Position numbers and translations under genes: made by a program
In this document: positions 26,555-36,019 of the stretch, piece after piece
Layout: every line of letters starts with the position of its first letter
Position numbering within the stretch: the stretch's first letter is position 1
DNA from: DAOTVX01 sp034436015
Lineage (GTDB): Bacteria > Chloroflexota > Anaerolineae > Anaerolineales > Villigracilaceae
DNA length: 64,000 nt
Direction of reading: 5' to 3'
Assembly: GCA_034436015.1 (NCBI GenBank)
Contig: DAOTWG010000010.1
Span: 124,001 to 188,000, forward strand
The notes under the pieces: generated by a model
What the model was told of the DNA's origin: nothing
The model's database searches: none
What the model saw: the letters and a program-made list of their open reading frames with translations, nothing else

Positions 26555-28465
26555 TCAGGAAAGGCCGATTACTCTTCCGCTCTCTGGATCAATATCCACA
26601 TCGAAAAACGCCGGGCGCGTTGGCAGGCCGGGCATCGTACGCATTTCGCCGACCAAGGGATAGAGGAAGCCTGCACCTACCGAAGCGCGAATGTCCCGAA
26701 TCGGAATGCGAAAACCGCTCGGCGCGCCTTTCAAAGCCGGGTCGTGACTGAACGACAAGTGCGTCTTCGCCATGCAAATAGGCAAGGCATCGTATCCCAA
26801 ACGCGTGTACAAGGCAATCTTCCGCTCGGCCTCTGCAGAGTAGTCCACTCCATCTGCGCCATAGATTTCGCGGCAAACGATTTCGATCTTTTCCTTGATA
26901 GGAGCGTCTAACGGATAGAGATAGCGGAATTGGGATGGTTTTTCCGTTGCTCGAATAACTGCTTCCGCCAGCGCCAGAGCACCTTTGCCGCCATCGCGCC
27001 AATGGGTAGCAACCACTGCATCCAGCGCGCCGGCATCCCGCGCGGCCTGTTGGATGAGTGCATGTTCGGCCGGAGAGTCGGTTGGGAAAGCATTGATCGC
27101 CGTCACCACGTTCACGCCGAATTTGAGAGCATTTCGGATGTGACGTTCGAGATTAGGCAAACCGTTCCGTAAAAGGTCAAGGTTTTCCTTTGTGTACACT
27201 GGATCGAGCGGGCGGCCGGCTACGACCTTCGGCCCACCACCGTGCATTTTCAAGGCACGCACCGAGGCGACAAGCACAACCGCGTGGGGAATCAAACCGC
27301 TGTAACGACACTTGATATTGAAGAATTTTTCCATGCCCATATCCGCGCCAAAGCCCGATTCGGTCACAACATAGCCTTCTGACCCCACAAGTCTGAGAGC
27401 AACCTGATCGGCCAGAATCGACGATTGACCATGGGCAATGTTGGCAAACGGCCCAGTGTGGACAAAAACCGGCGTTCCTTCAAGCGTTTGCATCAACGTT
27501 GGCTTGATGGCATCCAGGAGTAGGACGGTTAATGCTCCGGCAACGCCTAAATCCTCAGCTGTGACCGGCTCGCCATCCCGATTGAACGCCACCACGATTC
27601 TCCCCAGCCGCTCGCGCATATCCTGCAAGCCGGTCGTTAGAGCCAGTATCGCCATAATCTCGCTGGCAACGGTAATATCGAAGCCAGTACGGCGCGTATA
27701 GCCTTTCTCCTCCGGCCCAAGCCCAATCTCGATCTCGCGCAGAAAGCGATCGTTCGTATCAAGCACACGTCGCCAACAAATCGTCGCCGGGTCAATATCC
27801 AGACGTATAAAACGGGCACGCTCTTGCGAGGTCAACGCCTCGGGATCCTCCTTGTTGATCCCCAATTTCGCCAAGCGACGCAACATGGAAGGAGTAAAAC
27901 GCCGAAGCCCCTCGTTGTCGGGCGGGCAGAGGGCCTGAAAAAGTTTTTCGTCATCCTGTTGCATTTCGTGGAAGATACGCGTGTCAATGGCCGCGGCTAA
28001 CAAGTTGTTCGCGGCCGTCACAGCGTGGATGTCGCCGGTCAAGTGAAGGTTGAAGTCCTCCATGGGAACAACTTGACTATAGCCGCCCCCTGCTGCCCCG
28101 CCCTTGATGCTAAAGGTTGGCCCCTGGGACGGCTGGCGCAGACAAGTGAACACAGGTCTGCGCAAATGCGCTCCTAGCGCCTGACTCAGCCCTATCGTTG
28201 TAGTAGTTTTCCCCTCCCCCAAGGGAGTCGGAGTAATTGCTGTTACATCAACATATTTCCCCTGCGGCGCGTCTTTCAGACGCTTGAGAACATCCAGCTT
28301 GACTTTAGCCTTGTATGGACCATACTGTTCAATTTCGGTGGGCAAAAGACCGATTTCTTCAGCCAGGAGGGAAATCGGTTTCAGCACAGCCGCCTGCGCG
28401 ATCTCGATATCCGAAGGAACGGGAGATTCTGGAACGAGGGGGGTATAAGTAAGTTTCCAGATCAT
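26555..28465 (-). CDS. fhs: Formate--tetrahydrofolate ligase
   Basis: 636 residues. The nucleotide-binding TPLGEGKTTTTIGL, FNIKCRYSGL and C-terminal PGLPTRPAFFDVDID mark FTHFS. At 636 residues it is longer than the roughly 557 of clostridial enzymes and resembles the long form seen in the synthetase domain of C1-THF synthase. It activates formate to 10-formyl-THF, either for purine synthesis or as a methyl-branch step of the Wood-Ljungdahl pathway. The start at 28465 has GGAGG upstream. Confidence 0.96.
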   Translation of the reverse strand: MIWKLTYTPLVPESPVPSDIEIAQAAVLKPISLLAEEIGLLPTEIEQYGPYKAKVKLDVLKRLKDAPQGKYVDVTAITPTPLGEGKTTTTIGLSQALGAHLRRPVFTCLRQPSQGPTFSIKGGAAGGGYSQVVPMEDFNLHLTGDIHAVTAANNLLAAAIDTRIFHEMQQDDEKLFQALCPPDNEGLRRFTPSMLRRLAKLGINKEDPEALTSQERARFIRLDIDPATICWRRVLDTNDRFLREIEIGLGPEEKGYTRRTGFDITVASEIMAILALTTGLQDMRERLGRIVVAFNRDGEPVTAEDLGVAGALTVLLLDAIKPTLMQTLEGTPVFVHTGPFANIAHGQSSILADQVALRLVGSEGYVVTESGFGADMGMEKFFNIKCRYSGLIPHAVVLVASVRALKMHGGGPKVVAGRPLDPVYTKENLDLLRNGLPNLERHIRNALKFGVNVVTAINAFPTDSPAEHALIQQAARDAGALDAVVATHWRDGGKGALALAEAVIRATEKPSQFRYLYPLDAPIKEKIEIVCREIYGADGVDYSAEAERKIALYTRLGYDALPICMAKTHLSFSHDPALKGAPSGFRIPIRDIRASVGAGFLYPLVGEMRTMPGLPTRPAFFDVDIDPESGRVIGLS

Positions 28466-28633
28466 GCTTCCTCCAAGTGTATGCATTCAGAACGAACGGT
28501 GTGCACCTTTCAATTGCCCGACGAACACCCCCTTCTTGCCAAGAGACTTCCATCCCTTTCCGGCTGTCAGGCGTCACGTTTGTCAACAAAAAACGGCTAC
28601 GCCGGCTCCTCCGCCGGTGTAGTCGCAAGAGTG

Positions 28634-28719
28634 TGGGGCGAGTGGGGGTCGAACCCACATGGAGTGTCACCTCCGGAGGATTTTAAGTCCCCTGCGTCTG
28701 CCGATTCCGCCATCGCCCC
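28634..28719 (-). tRNA. tRNA-Leu (TAA anticodon)
   Basis: An 86-nt cloverleaf with acceptor GGGGCGA/TCGCCCC and discriminator A. The anticodon stem closes the loop CTTAAAA, giving TAA. A long variable arm (CCGGAGGTGACACTCC) and T-loop GGTTCGACCCC identify a class II leucine tRNA. CCA is not encoded. Confidence 0.95.
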
Positions 28720-28859
28720 AGGATTGCCTAGAGATTGGCCTTAATTATACCCACATTTATACCACAAGGTATAGCAACTGTTCCTTGTAGCCTCTGATTC
28801 TGCTTTGCAGCGAGATAGGCCACGCACAGATGCCTCGCCTAATAGCATTGCTGTTCCTC

Positions 28860-29693
28860 TCATTTGTCCCCATCTTCCAGAATCGCCTGGGTTGCCACCG
28901 AATGATCCGCTTCAATCCGGCGCGCGAAGACAAGGTAACCGGTGTGGGCTACCATCCGATCCGTTGGGCGCAAACGATCCGGTTCGGCTTTGTAATAGCG
29001 CAACAGAATCTCACAAACCTCCACGAAAGCAAAACGCGTCTGTCGCAATGCCCGCAGCAGGTTCTCCACCTGATTGAACGTAGGAAGGAGACTACCAAAG
29101 AAACCGCCCGGCTTGAGGGTCGCTCGCGCCTGCGCCATGTACTCCCAGGGCGTTGGCAGATCGAGAAAGAAAGCGTCCGCATCGGTCTCATCACAACCTT
29201 CGCTCACATCGCGCACTTTGAACTCCACACGCCCGGCTAACCCCAGACGTTCCAGATTCCTGCGCGCCAGCGCGCTGAACTCAGGCCGCCTTTCGTAGGT
29301 AACGACACGTCCCTGCGGCCCAACCGCGTACGCCAGCGCGATCGTCATGGAACCCGAACCCGTTCCAGCCTCGACCACAGTTTGCCCCGGGCCAACGCTC
29401 ATGCTGGTCAAAATGAACCCGATGTCCTTCGGGTAGAGGATTTGTGTGTTGCGCGGCAAATCGGTCAGGATGTCGGCCAGCGAAGGTTGTAATAAAAAGA
29501 AAGGACCGCCTTGATGGCTGAACACCTGACTGCCCCAGGGTTTGCCAATTAAATCATCGTGACGGAGAAGCCCCCGGTGGGTATGCAATTCCCCTCCAGG
29601 ATTCAAGGTGATGATGAAATGCTTGTGGCGTAACCCCACCAACAACGCCAGATCGCCGGCTTGCGCGTAGGAAGAAGAAAGATTCCAAGGCAT
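28860..29693 (-). CDS. trmI: tRNA (adenine-58-N1)-methyltransferase
   Basis: 277 residues. The N-terminal beta domain has IITLNPGGELHTHRG and the linker GSQVFSHQGGPFFLLQP; QILYPKDIGFI precedes the methyltransferase core VVEAGTGSGSMTIALAYAVG. The SAM acidic residue is in VVTYERRPEF, followed by DAFFLDLPTPWEY. This order is that of TrmI, which makes m1A58 in the T-loop of tRNAs. Its start is 26 bp from the end of no other gene; it lies between tRNA-Leu and the S9 peptidase, all on the same strand. Confidence 0.92.
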   Translation of the reverse strand: MPWNLSSSYAQAGDLALLVGLRHKHFIITLNPGGELHTHRGLLRHDDLIGKPWGSQVFSHQGGPFFLLQPSLADILTDLPRNTQILYPKDIGFILTSMSVGPGQTVVEAGTGSGSMTIALAYAVGPQGRVVTYERRPEFSALARRNLERLGLAGRVEFKVRDVSEGCDETDADAFFLDLPTPWEYMAQARATLKPGGFFGSLLPTFNQVENLLRALRQTRFAFVEVCEILLRYYKAEPDRLRPTDRMVAHTGYLVFARRIEADHSVATQAILEDGDK

Positions 29694-29748
29694 GTGGCAA
29701 AACCAAAGAGCAATTAAAACCTCGCCATAGACGACTTTGCCGAATCGC

Positions 29749-31659
29749 TCATGGGCGCAAATGCTTCACAAAGAATTCCGTGATAGCATTATAGCATTTC
29801 ACGCGATTGGGATATTTCAACACATCATGCCCTTCGTCCTCGAAGATGAGCAACTCCACCTCTTTGCCTTTTCGTTTCAAATCAGCGAAGAGTTCTTCAG
29901 ACTCCTTTGCCACCACGCGAGGGTCGTTGCGACCTTGGATGATCAGCAAAGGACAGGCCAAATTATCGAGGTACGTTTTAGGAGAACGCTCACGCAGGAA
30001 TTCGCGACCGTCCGGAGTAGCAGGGTCTGCCAGAGCAATCTTGAAATAGGGTTTCCAGGTTTCCGGAATGCGTTCACAGAACGTCGTCAGGTCATAAGGA
30101 CCGAACATATCACAGGCTGCCGACCAGAGTTCCGGATGACGGCCAACCAGGGTCAACGTCATGTATCCGCCGTACGAGCGTCCGATCACAGCTGCCCGTT
30201 TGACGTCGAGGCGACCGTCTTGCGGCAGAATCTGCGTCATGGCATGCACGTGGTCTAGGCGGTCTTGGCCTCCCCAATCACGGTCTACCCACTTCATATA
30301 CGCCAGACCGTACCCTGTCGAGCCTCGCACATTGGGCACGAAAACCGCAAATCCATGGAGCGCCAAGAATTGGATAAGCGGCATCGAAAACCAGGAAAAG
30401 TCGGGGCGCTCCTGGCTCTGTGGGCCGCCATGAATGTAGTAGACCAGCGGACGCGGGCCGATGAAGCCCAGTTCGGACGACGGCAAGTAAAGCCGCGCGG
30501 AGATGCGCATTCCATCAAAGGAAGTAAAGGAAGCATCCTCTCCCTTAGAGAGAAGGCTTTCTGGAATGCCAAGAACACGCTCTTCCGTGTGCATGACAAT
30601 CGTATCACGCTCTTTGCCCTCGATGGTATAAATCTGGGTCGGGCTGGTCGCCGTCGAGAACGAAAGGATAAAACGATCGCCGGCCTTGTCGTAATAAACG
30701 TGTTCGATAACACCATCCGAAAGATCGCCATCGCCGACCAAGACGTGTTTCAAGTTCATCGTGCGGTGTGCTTCGTCATAGACGCCTTCATAGAGCCAAT
30801 CGCAACCGTCTATGTTAAACCCCAATGCATACCGTGCGCCCTTCAAATACACCAGGGCGTTTAATTCGCCTTGACCTCGATGGATAGCACCCTTCAAAGT
30901 TGCCGGCAGCATCTCGCCCGGGCTGGTCGGGTCAATCACGCCAAGGCTGTATGTGTCCTCGAAGACTGCACTAACAACGAGCACCTGTGCCTCGCTCGGT
31001 GTCCAGGCGGCAGCAATCAGCCCGTTAGGGAGCACGCCCTCGCCCTCAGCGCGTTCTTCCAGCGGCTTGCCGTATAACAAGATCTTTTTACCGTCCGCCT
31101 GGAGGTACAAGACGCTGTCGCCTGCGGTATAGCTATCGCTTAGGAAAAGTCTCGTGTGATCCTTAGTCGGGTTGGAAGGCCATGCGCCCCATTCCGATTC
31201 AGCGAGTTTTTCCAGGCGATTCGCATGTAGGTCGCCGCGATAAATTTCCTGGATTGCCCTGTCGCGACGCTCGGCGTTGAAATAGGCAATGTTTCTCTCT
31301 ATATCACACGCCGCCAGGTGCACGCGGCGTTCAGCGAAGAAGTCGCCAAAGGCTGGTTCCGGAAAGCCGCCCTCTATAGGAATGAGCATAGGCTGATAAT
31401 TTTCATCGCCATCCCGATCGATCATAACTAAAATACGACCGAGCCGTGGGAAGACGTAAAACGCATGTCCGCCCAGCAGATGGGGGTTGTGTAGCGCAAT
31501 ATCTGCCGGCAATAAGGGAATAGGAAGCGAACCCCCGTAGTACATGCTATAGAGACTCAAATGTCCGGTGAGATTGCTGATGAAATAAACTCGTTCCCCG
31601 GCAATTTGTGGAGCCAAATGCAAACGGGCCGAAAGAAAGGATTCAATGCGATATGTCAT
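29749..31659 (-). CDS. S9-family prolyl oligopeptidase/acylaminoacyl peptidase
   Basis: 636 residues: an N-terminal beta-propeller of about 370 residues and a C-terminal alpha/beta hydrolase. The nucleophile lies in IGRSYGGYMT, the acid near the QGRNDPRV block and the catalytic His in FEDEGHDVLK. The VYYIHGGPQSQ oxyanion motif is present. Such enzymes cleave short peptides, often blocked or proline-containing. No signal peptide is visible, so it should be cytoplasmic. GAGGGTG stands upstream of the ATG. Confidence 0.9.
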   Translation of the reverse strand: MTYRIESFLSARLHLAPQIAGERVYFISNLTGHLSLYSMYYGGSLPIPLLPADIALHNPHLLGGHAFYVFPRLGRILVMIDRDGDENYQPMLIPIEGGFPEPAFGDFFAERRVHLAACDIERNIAYFNAERRDRAIQEIYRGDLHANRLEKLAESEWGAWPSNPTKDHTRLFLSDSYTAGDSVLYLQADGKKILLYGKPLEERAEGEGVLPNGLIAAAWTPSEAQVLVVSAVFEDTYSLGVIDPTSPGEMLPATLKGAIHRGQGELNALVYLKGARYALGFNIDGCDWLYEGVYDEAHRTMNLKHVLVGDGDLSDGVIEHVYYDKAGDRFILSFSTATSPTQIYTIEGKERDTIVMHTEERVLGIPESLLSKGEDASFTSFDGMRISARLYLPSSELGFIGPRPLVYYIHGGPQSQERPDFSWFSMPLIQFLALHGFAVFVPNVRGSTGYGLAYMKWVDRDWGGQDRLDHVHAMTQILPQDGRLDVKRAAVIGRSYGGYMTLTLVGRHPELWSAACDMFGPYDLTTFCERIPETWKPYFKIALADPATPDGREFLRERSPKTYLDNLACPLLIIQGRNDPRVVAKESEELFADLKRKGKEVELLIFEDEGHDVLKYPNRVKCYNAITEFFVKHLRP

Positions 31660-31734
31660 AAAACACCCTCGAAAACAGGAACAAAAAACGAATCAATTCG
31701 TTTGGATTATATCCTATTGTGCTCTCCTGCGCCC

Positions 31735-31762
31735 TTGTGCGATGGGCAATTCCGGTTATACT
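31735..31762 (+). promoter_or_regulatory. Promoter upstream of the broken membrane gene
   Basis: TTGTGC and TATACT with 16 bp spacing, about 45 bp before the ATG at 31809, which has its own AGGAGG. Confidence 0.5.
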
Positions 31763-31808
31763 GGACTCGGGCTGCTCTTCTGTCAGCAACTTACCCAGGA
31801 GGTAAACC

Positions 31809-32790
31809 ATGTTGGCTGCGACCATTCTCTTTCTCGTTCTCATCCTGGCCACCGGACTAGCCGATTTCATTCCCATTCATTGGCGCTGGCTAGCAATCAT
31901 CTTGTGGTTTCTCGGCTTTCTGGCTCTCATTGGGAAAACGGTCACTCAGGATAAAGAAGGACGGCAACAGAAGCGGAGGGCGATAGGTGGCATCTTGATA
32001 GACAACCGGTTCAAGACAAGTCTTTCGCGTTTGCAAACCACGCTTTGGACTGTGTTGGCCCTCTCCCACCTTCACCGTCATCGCGCTCGATAGGACAATT
32101 CCTCTCCTGCGCGCACCTTATTCGATTCCACTGCAGCCAGACGCAGCGGAGGCTGTGCCCAATCCTCCCAATGTGCGTTTTCCCGAAGAACTGCTGCTCT
32201 CCATGGGCATCAGCGTCACTTCCCTGGCAGGCGCATCCTGGATAAAGAGCAAAAAACCGAGAAGCAAAGCAGCAGCACCATGCTTCTCGCCAGCGATCAG
32301 GAGAAGCTACTGACAGAGAAATTGAACCGCGCTAAAACTGTCCTCCTCCAGGCCAAAACAATGAGCTGGCCAACCTGGCCGCACGCAAGCAGGAATTTGC
32401 TTGCCGTGTCGGAGGCAAGATAGCCGTTATGCCATCGCTCAACTCGAATTGGAGCGCTTGACAAACGAGAAAGAGCCGGCTGCCAAGAGAGCCATGGAAA
32501 GCGCAGAGGCTACCCTCCATACCGTACAGAAAGAATGGGATGAATTCCAAAAGGGGCTGGAGAGTCGCAAAGGAGACGTACACGCCAACGACAGCATCGA
32601 ACAAGCAGACTGGAGCGACTTGCTACGCGGCGAATTGGTCAGCAACTATCGTGTAATTGATCCGGCCAAGGTGCAAATGTTTTTCCTGACCATCATTCTG
32701 GTCTTCATCTACGGCGTAATGATTTGGGGATTGCTTGGCGCAGAACCGATCTGGCAATCTGTCCCCGCAGTGGATTTGCCGGCTCTCTAA
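31809..32790 (+). pseudogene. Frameshifted membrane/coiled-coil protein gene
   Basis: A good AGGAGG and ATG begin a protein with two membrane helices (MLAATILFLVLILATG and a second near residues 25-40). The frame ends early at a stop at about 32091, but coding can be followed in other frames: FTVIALDRTIPLLRAP, then QPDAAEAVPNPPNVRFPEE, KQSSSTMLLASDQEKLL, NELANLAARKQEF, and finally RYAIAQLELERL with a last helix and the end at 32790. At least four frame changes are needed. Three lie in C or A runs (near 32055, 32255 and 32355), and one or two near 32405. I do not recognise the family. Either a decayed gene or a stretch of homopolymer read errors. Confidence 0.75.
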
Positions 32791-32936
32791 TAGCATGGTC
32801 GCTTTGCTGAGAATTTCCCACGCCGGCTACTTATACTTAATAGTCAAACATACCGGCGATTAGTTCTTGCTATTCCAGACCAGAACGGGTACACTAATAA
32901 TAATGTAGTATAGAACCTAGAGGAACGAGGTGCAGT

Positions 32937-33164
32937 ATGGATCAGGAACACACGATTCCCAAGAACGAGGGCGCGCTGGAAAACGCCACATCGGCCAGTG
33001 AACAACAGCCGCAGACCATCGAAATCAACTATGGGCGAATCACCTATCTTTCTGAGGAAAAAGGCGCTTTTGTAGAATTGATTACCGGCGCGGATCAGAA
33101 TGCGCTCCGCGCCGAATCCCTCGAGAGCGTGCAAAAATTGGAAATTTTTGTACCAGGGAGTTGA
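32937..33164 (+). CDS. Small acidic hypothetical protein, possibly truncated
   Basis: 75 residues with a polar N-terminus and the block INYGRITYLSEEKGAFVELI. GAGG lies upstream of the ATG. A second frame begins at the overlapping TTG (33161) and reads IAEKRKLAKDLLVQLKRVGD, which looks like a natural continuation of VPG(E/S)L. The gene may therefore be one base out of frame near 33160. I recognise no family. A terminator follows at 33307. Confidence 0.4.
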   Translation: MDQEHTIPKNEGALENATSASEQQPQTIEINYGRITYLSEEKGAFVELITGADQNALRAESLESVQKLEIFVPGS

Positions 33165-33306
33165 TTGCAGAGAAAAGGAAACTTGCCAAAGACCTGCTAG
33201 TGCAACTGAAGCGAGTTGGAGATACCATCGTAGATCGAGCCGTTCTAACCAACATGGGACGACTTTCCCTGTTTTTAGCTTTCTGTTACGCTTACCTAAG
33301 AAACGC

Positions 33307-33340
33307 GACGCTGGACGTACGTTCAGCGTCCTTGCTTTTA
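33307..33340 (+). terminator. Rho-independent terminator
   Basis: A 10-bp stem (33307-33316 with 33321-33330, one G-T pair) closes a GTAC loop and is followed by CTTGCTTTT. It ends the transcript of the small gene before murJ. Confidence 0.75.
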
Positions 33341-33372
33341 GTAAGCCGGCCTCTCACTGCCAGACCATCCTC

Positions 33373-34899
33373 ATGAAACGTCTATCTTCTCTTACCCGCG
33401 CCTCGCTGCTCATCGCTCTCTTCTTCACACTGGATAAAGGCCTGGCATTTTTTAAGTCCCTCCTGTTCAATAAAATTGTTGGGCTGGAGGGAATGGGCAT
33501 ATTTGGCGCCGCCAATAACATCCCCGACTATCTCTCTGCGCTCATTTCCGGTGGCGCGCTGGGGATGGCTTTCATTCCCGTCTTGACCGAATACCTTGAC
33601 CGTCAAGGACGTCTCGCTGCTTGGGATCTGTTTTCCAGAATCGTGAATCTGGCCTTCCTAGCAACCGGTGCGCTCTCCCTGATTGTCATTCTATTCGCCG
33701 AGCCCCTGGTTCAGTACGTTATCGCGCCGGGGTTCGCTCCCGAAAAACAAACCCTAACCGCTGAACTCATGCGCCTAGACTTAGTGGCCATTCTTATCTT
33801 CTCGATCAGCGGGCTGGCGATGGCCGGTCTACAAGCGAATAAACATTTCCTGTTGCCGGCCATGGCCCCCGTGCTCTACAACCTCGGCCAGATTTTCGGT
33901 GTTACTATCCTATGCCCCCAGCAAGGCCTATGGATCGGGACATGGCAACTGCCTGCTTTCGGGTTGGGACTACACGGCATGGTATACGGTGTGATTCTGG
34001 GCGCCGTGTTGCACCTCTCCATCCAGATTCCCGGCCTGATCCGCTACGGTTTTCGTTGGACGCCCGCCATTGGTCTACGGCACACCGGCGTACAGCGCGT
34101 GCTCGTCCTGCTCTGGCCGCGTGTGCTAACGATGGTATGCATCCAGGCCTACTATGTGTCGCGCGATAACCTAGCCTCGCATTTTGGCGAAGTGGCCGTT
34201 GGCGCCCTCAACCTTGCCTGGACAATCCAACAGGTTCCCGAAACCGTGATTGGTACGGCAATTGGAATTGCGCTCTTGCCTTCGCTTTCCGAGTTCGTTG
34301 CTCGTCAGCAAACACGGGAATTTATCGAAACTCTCAACCGCGCTCTACGCGCGATGGCCGCTGTTGGGTTGTCCTCCGCCGCATTACTGGCGGTTGTCGT
34401 ACGGCCTCTTTCTGCACTTTTCTTTCGCTATCCTTCCGAGCAGCTAGACCTACTCACGGCTTGCACTTGGGGCTTTCTGCTAGGTCTGGTCGGCGACACC
34501 TGGCTGGAGACGGCAGTGCGCTCGTTCTATGCGAATCAGGATACACGCACGCCCTTGCTCGCGGCCTTTCTGCAAGCGGTTGCCTTTATCGCCCTGGCGG
34601 CTTTGTTTTCCTCGACGACGCTAGGAGCGGCCGGCATTCCTTTGGCCGCCGCGTTGACGTTTACCTGTCAGGCAATCAGCCTGCTCCTTTTGCTTCAGCG
34701 GCGCTATCCCGGCATTCTGCGCCTGGGCGCAAGTTTACCGCGTGCAGCACTAGCCGCTGTCATCGGGTTCTGCTTCTCCTATGTTGCCCTCTTCCGGTTG
34801 GGCGACTCGTTGCCTGCCGTCCTCTTGGCCCTTCTGGCAGGAGGCATTCCCTCCGTCTTCATCATCCGAAAAGAAATTCAACTCTTGCTTCACCTGTGA
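33373..34899 (+). CDS. murJ: Lipid II flippase MurJ (MviN)
   Basis: 508 residues with about 14 predicted helices of the MOP/MATE superfamily. The opening SLTRASLLIALFFTLDKGLAF and the GIFGAANNIPDYLSALISGGAL block are typical of MurJ, as is NLAWTIQQVPETVIGTAIG in the second half. It moves lipid II to the outer face for wall synthesis, which fits uppP in the same window. The start at 33373 begins the first helix; there is no clear ribosome site. Upstream in-frame codons would run through a terminator. Confidence 0.92.
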   Translation: MKRLSSLTRASLLIALFFTLDKGLAFFKSLLFNKIVGLEGMGIFGAANNIPDYLSALISGGALGMAFIPVLTEYLDRQGRLAAWDLFSRIVNLAFLATGALSLIVILFAEPLVQYVIAPGFAPEKQTLTAELMRLDLVAILIFSISGLAMAGLQANKHFLLPAMAPVLYNLGQIFGVTILCPQQGLWIGTWQLPAFGLGLHGMVYGVILGAVLHLSIQIPGLIRYGFRWTPAIGLRHTGVQRVLVLLWPRVLTMVCIQAYYVSRDNLASHFGEVAVGALNLAWTIQQVPETVIGTAIGIALLPSLSEFVARQQTREFIETLNRALRAMAAVGLSSAALLAVVVRPLSALFFRYPSEQLDLLTACTWGFLLGLVGDTWLETAVRSFYANQDTRTPLLAAFLQAVAFIALAALFSSTTLGAAGIPLAAALTFTCQAISLLLLLQRRYPGILRLGASLPRAALAAVIGFCFSYVALFRLGDSLPAVLLALLAGGIPSVFIIRKEIQLLLHL

Positions 34900-34905
34900 A
34901 TGAAG

Positions 34906-34911
34906 TATAAT
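34906..34911 (+). promoter_or_regulatory. -10 element of a leaderless promoter
   Basis: TATAAT ends seven bases before the ATG at 34919. A TTGCTT about 15 bp upstream, inside the end of murJ, may be the -35. Confidence 0.55.
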
Positions 34912-34918
34912 AACCCCC

Positions 34919-35947
34919 ATGTCCGAATCACGATCAACTCAACCGCGTTCTGGAACGCCTATGTCCCCCAAACTACCTCGCTGGATATATGCCGCTATCG
35001 TCGCTTTGCTCCTCATCCTTGGCGGCTTCAGCGGCTATCAAGCCGGCCTGAGCGATCGGCGCGCAGCCAAGGCCACAGCCGTTTCACGCCAGCTAATGGA
35101 ACAGTTTCAACTAGGCTTGCAGGCCATGGAAAACCAACAGTACGAAATCGCCCTCACCCACCTGCAATACGTTCTACAGCACGATCCCGACTTTCCTGGC
35201 GCGAAGGACAAATACACTGAATTGTTGATTCTCGTGGCCATCACCCCAACGCCGACCCTGGCCCCTACTCCAACCATCTCGCCCACCCCCGATTTGCGCG
35301 CCGCGGAAGAAATCTTCCAGAACGCGCAACAATTGATCGCCGCCAAAAATTGGGATGAGGCATTGGCGACGCTGGACACGCTACGAAAGAGAGCGCCCGA
35401 CTATCGTGCCGCGGAAGTGGACGGGATGTACTACATTGCGCTGCGTATGCGCGGCATGGACAAACTCATGCTCAACAGCGGCGAAACATGCCAGGATGTC
35501 AACCTGGAGGGCGGCATCTACGACTTAACGCTGGCCGAACGCTTTGGCCCCCTGGACCGCGACGCTGAAAGTTGGCGGAATTTTGCGCGCTTCTATATCA
35601 CCGGCGCCAGTTTCTGGAATCTCGACTGGCGGCAGGCGCAAGCCTACTTCGCCGAAGTCTACCCCTACATGCCGAATCTGATGGACGCCTCCTGCATGAC
35701 CGCGCAGGAACGTTTCCGTTTCGCCACACTGCGATACGCGGAACAGTTGCTTGCCTCCGGCGATTATTGTGGAGCTGAGGCGCAATTCAACCTAGCTTTC
35801 GCCATTCCAAGCAACGAAAATGCGGCTGCCTACCCGACCGCTACGGCAGTGTATTTCGGCTGCCATGGCCATCCTACTTCTCCTCCTCGGCACACTCCTA
35901 CCCCCACGCCAAACAGCGAAGCGCCAACCGCCGAACCTACACCGTGA
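34919..35947 (+). CDS. Membrane-anchored TPR-like protein
   Basis: 342 residues. A cytoplasmic tail of about 20 residues and one helix (about 24-44) precede two tetratricopeptide-like segments, around residues 60-97 and 122-158, separated by a Thr/Pro-rich spacer (TPTPTLAPTPTISPTPD). A third helical region near 240-300 may be another TPR pair, and the C-terminus is again Thr/Pro-rich. The domain should face outward and act as a scaffold; partners are unknown. It has no ribosome site and is a leaderless candidate. Confidence 0.7.
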   Translation: MSESRSTQPRSGTPMSPKLPRWIYAAIVALLLILGGFSGYQAGLSDRRAAKATAVSRQLMEQFQLGLQAMENQQYEIALTHLQYVLQHDPDFPGAKDKYTELLILVAITPTPTLAPTPTISPTPDLRAAEEIFQNAQQLIAAKNWDEALATLDTLRKRAPDYRAAEVDGMYYIALRMRGMDKLMLNSGETCQDVNLEGGIYDLTLAERFGPLDRDAESWRNFARFYITGASFWNLDWRQAQAYFAEVYPYMPNLMDASCMTAQERFRFATLRYAEQLLASGDYCGAEAQFNLAFAIPSNENAAAYPTATAVYFGCHGHPTSPPRHTPTPTPNSEAPTAEPTP

Positions 35948-36019
35948 AACATGCCCGCTTATATAGGCAAGCCGGCGCTCGCATACACTAACGCTTTCAG
36001 ATAGGGCGGAATCTGACAC

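Noticed and set aside
28477..28744. Forward frames with a GVGEWGSNPHG-like peptide
   Set aside because: This is the well-known artefact of translating a tRNA, here tRNA-Leu on the other strand.
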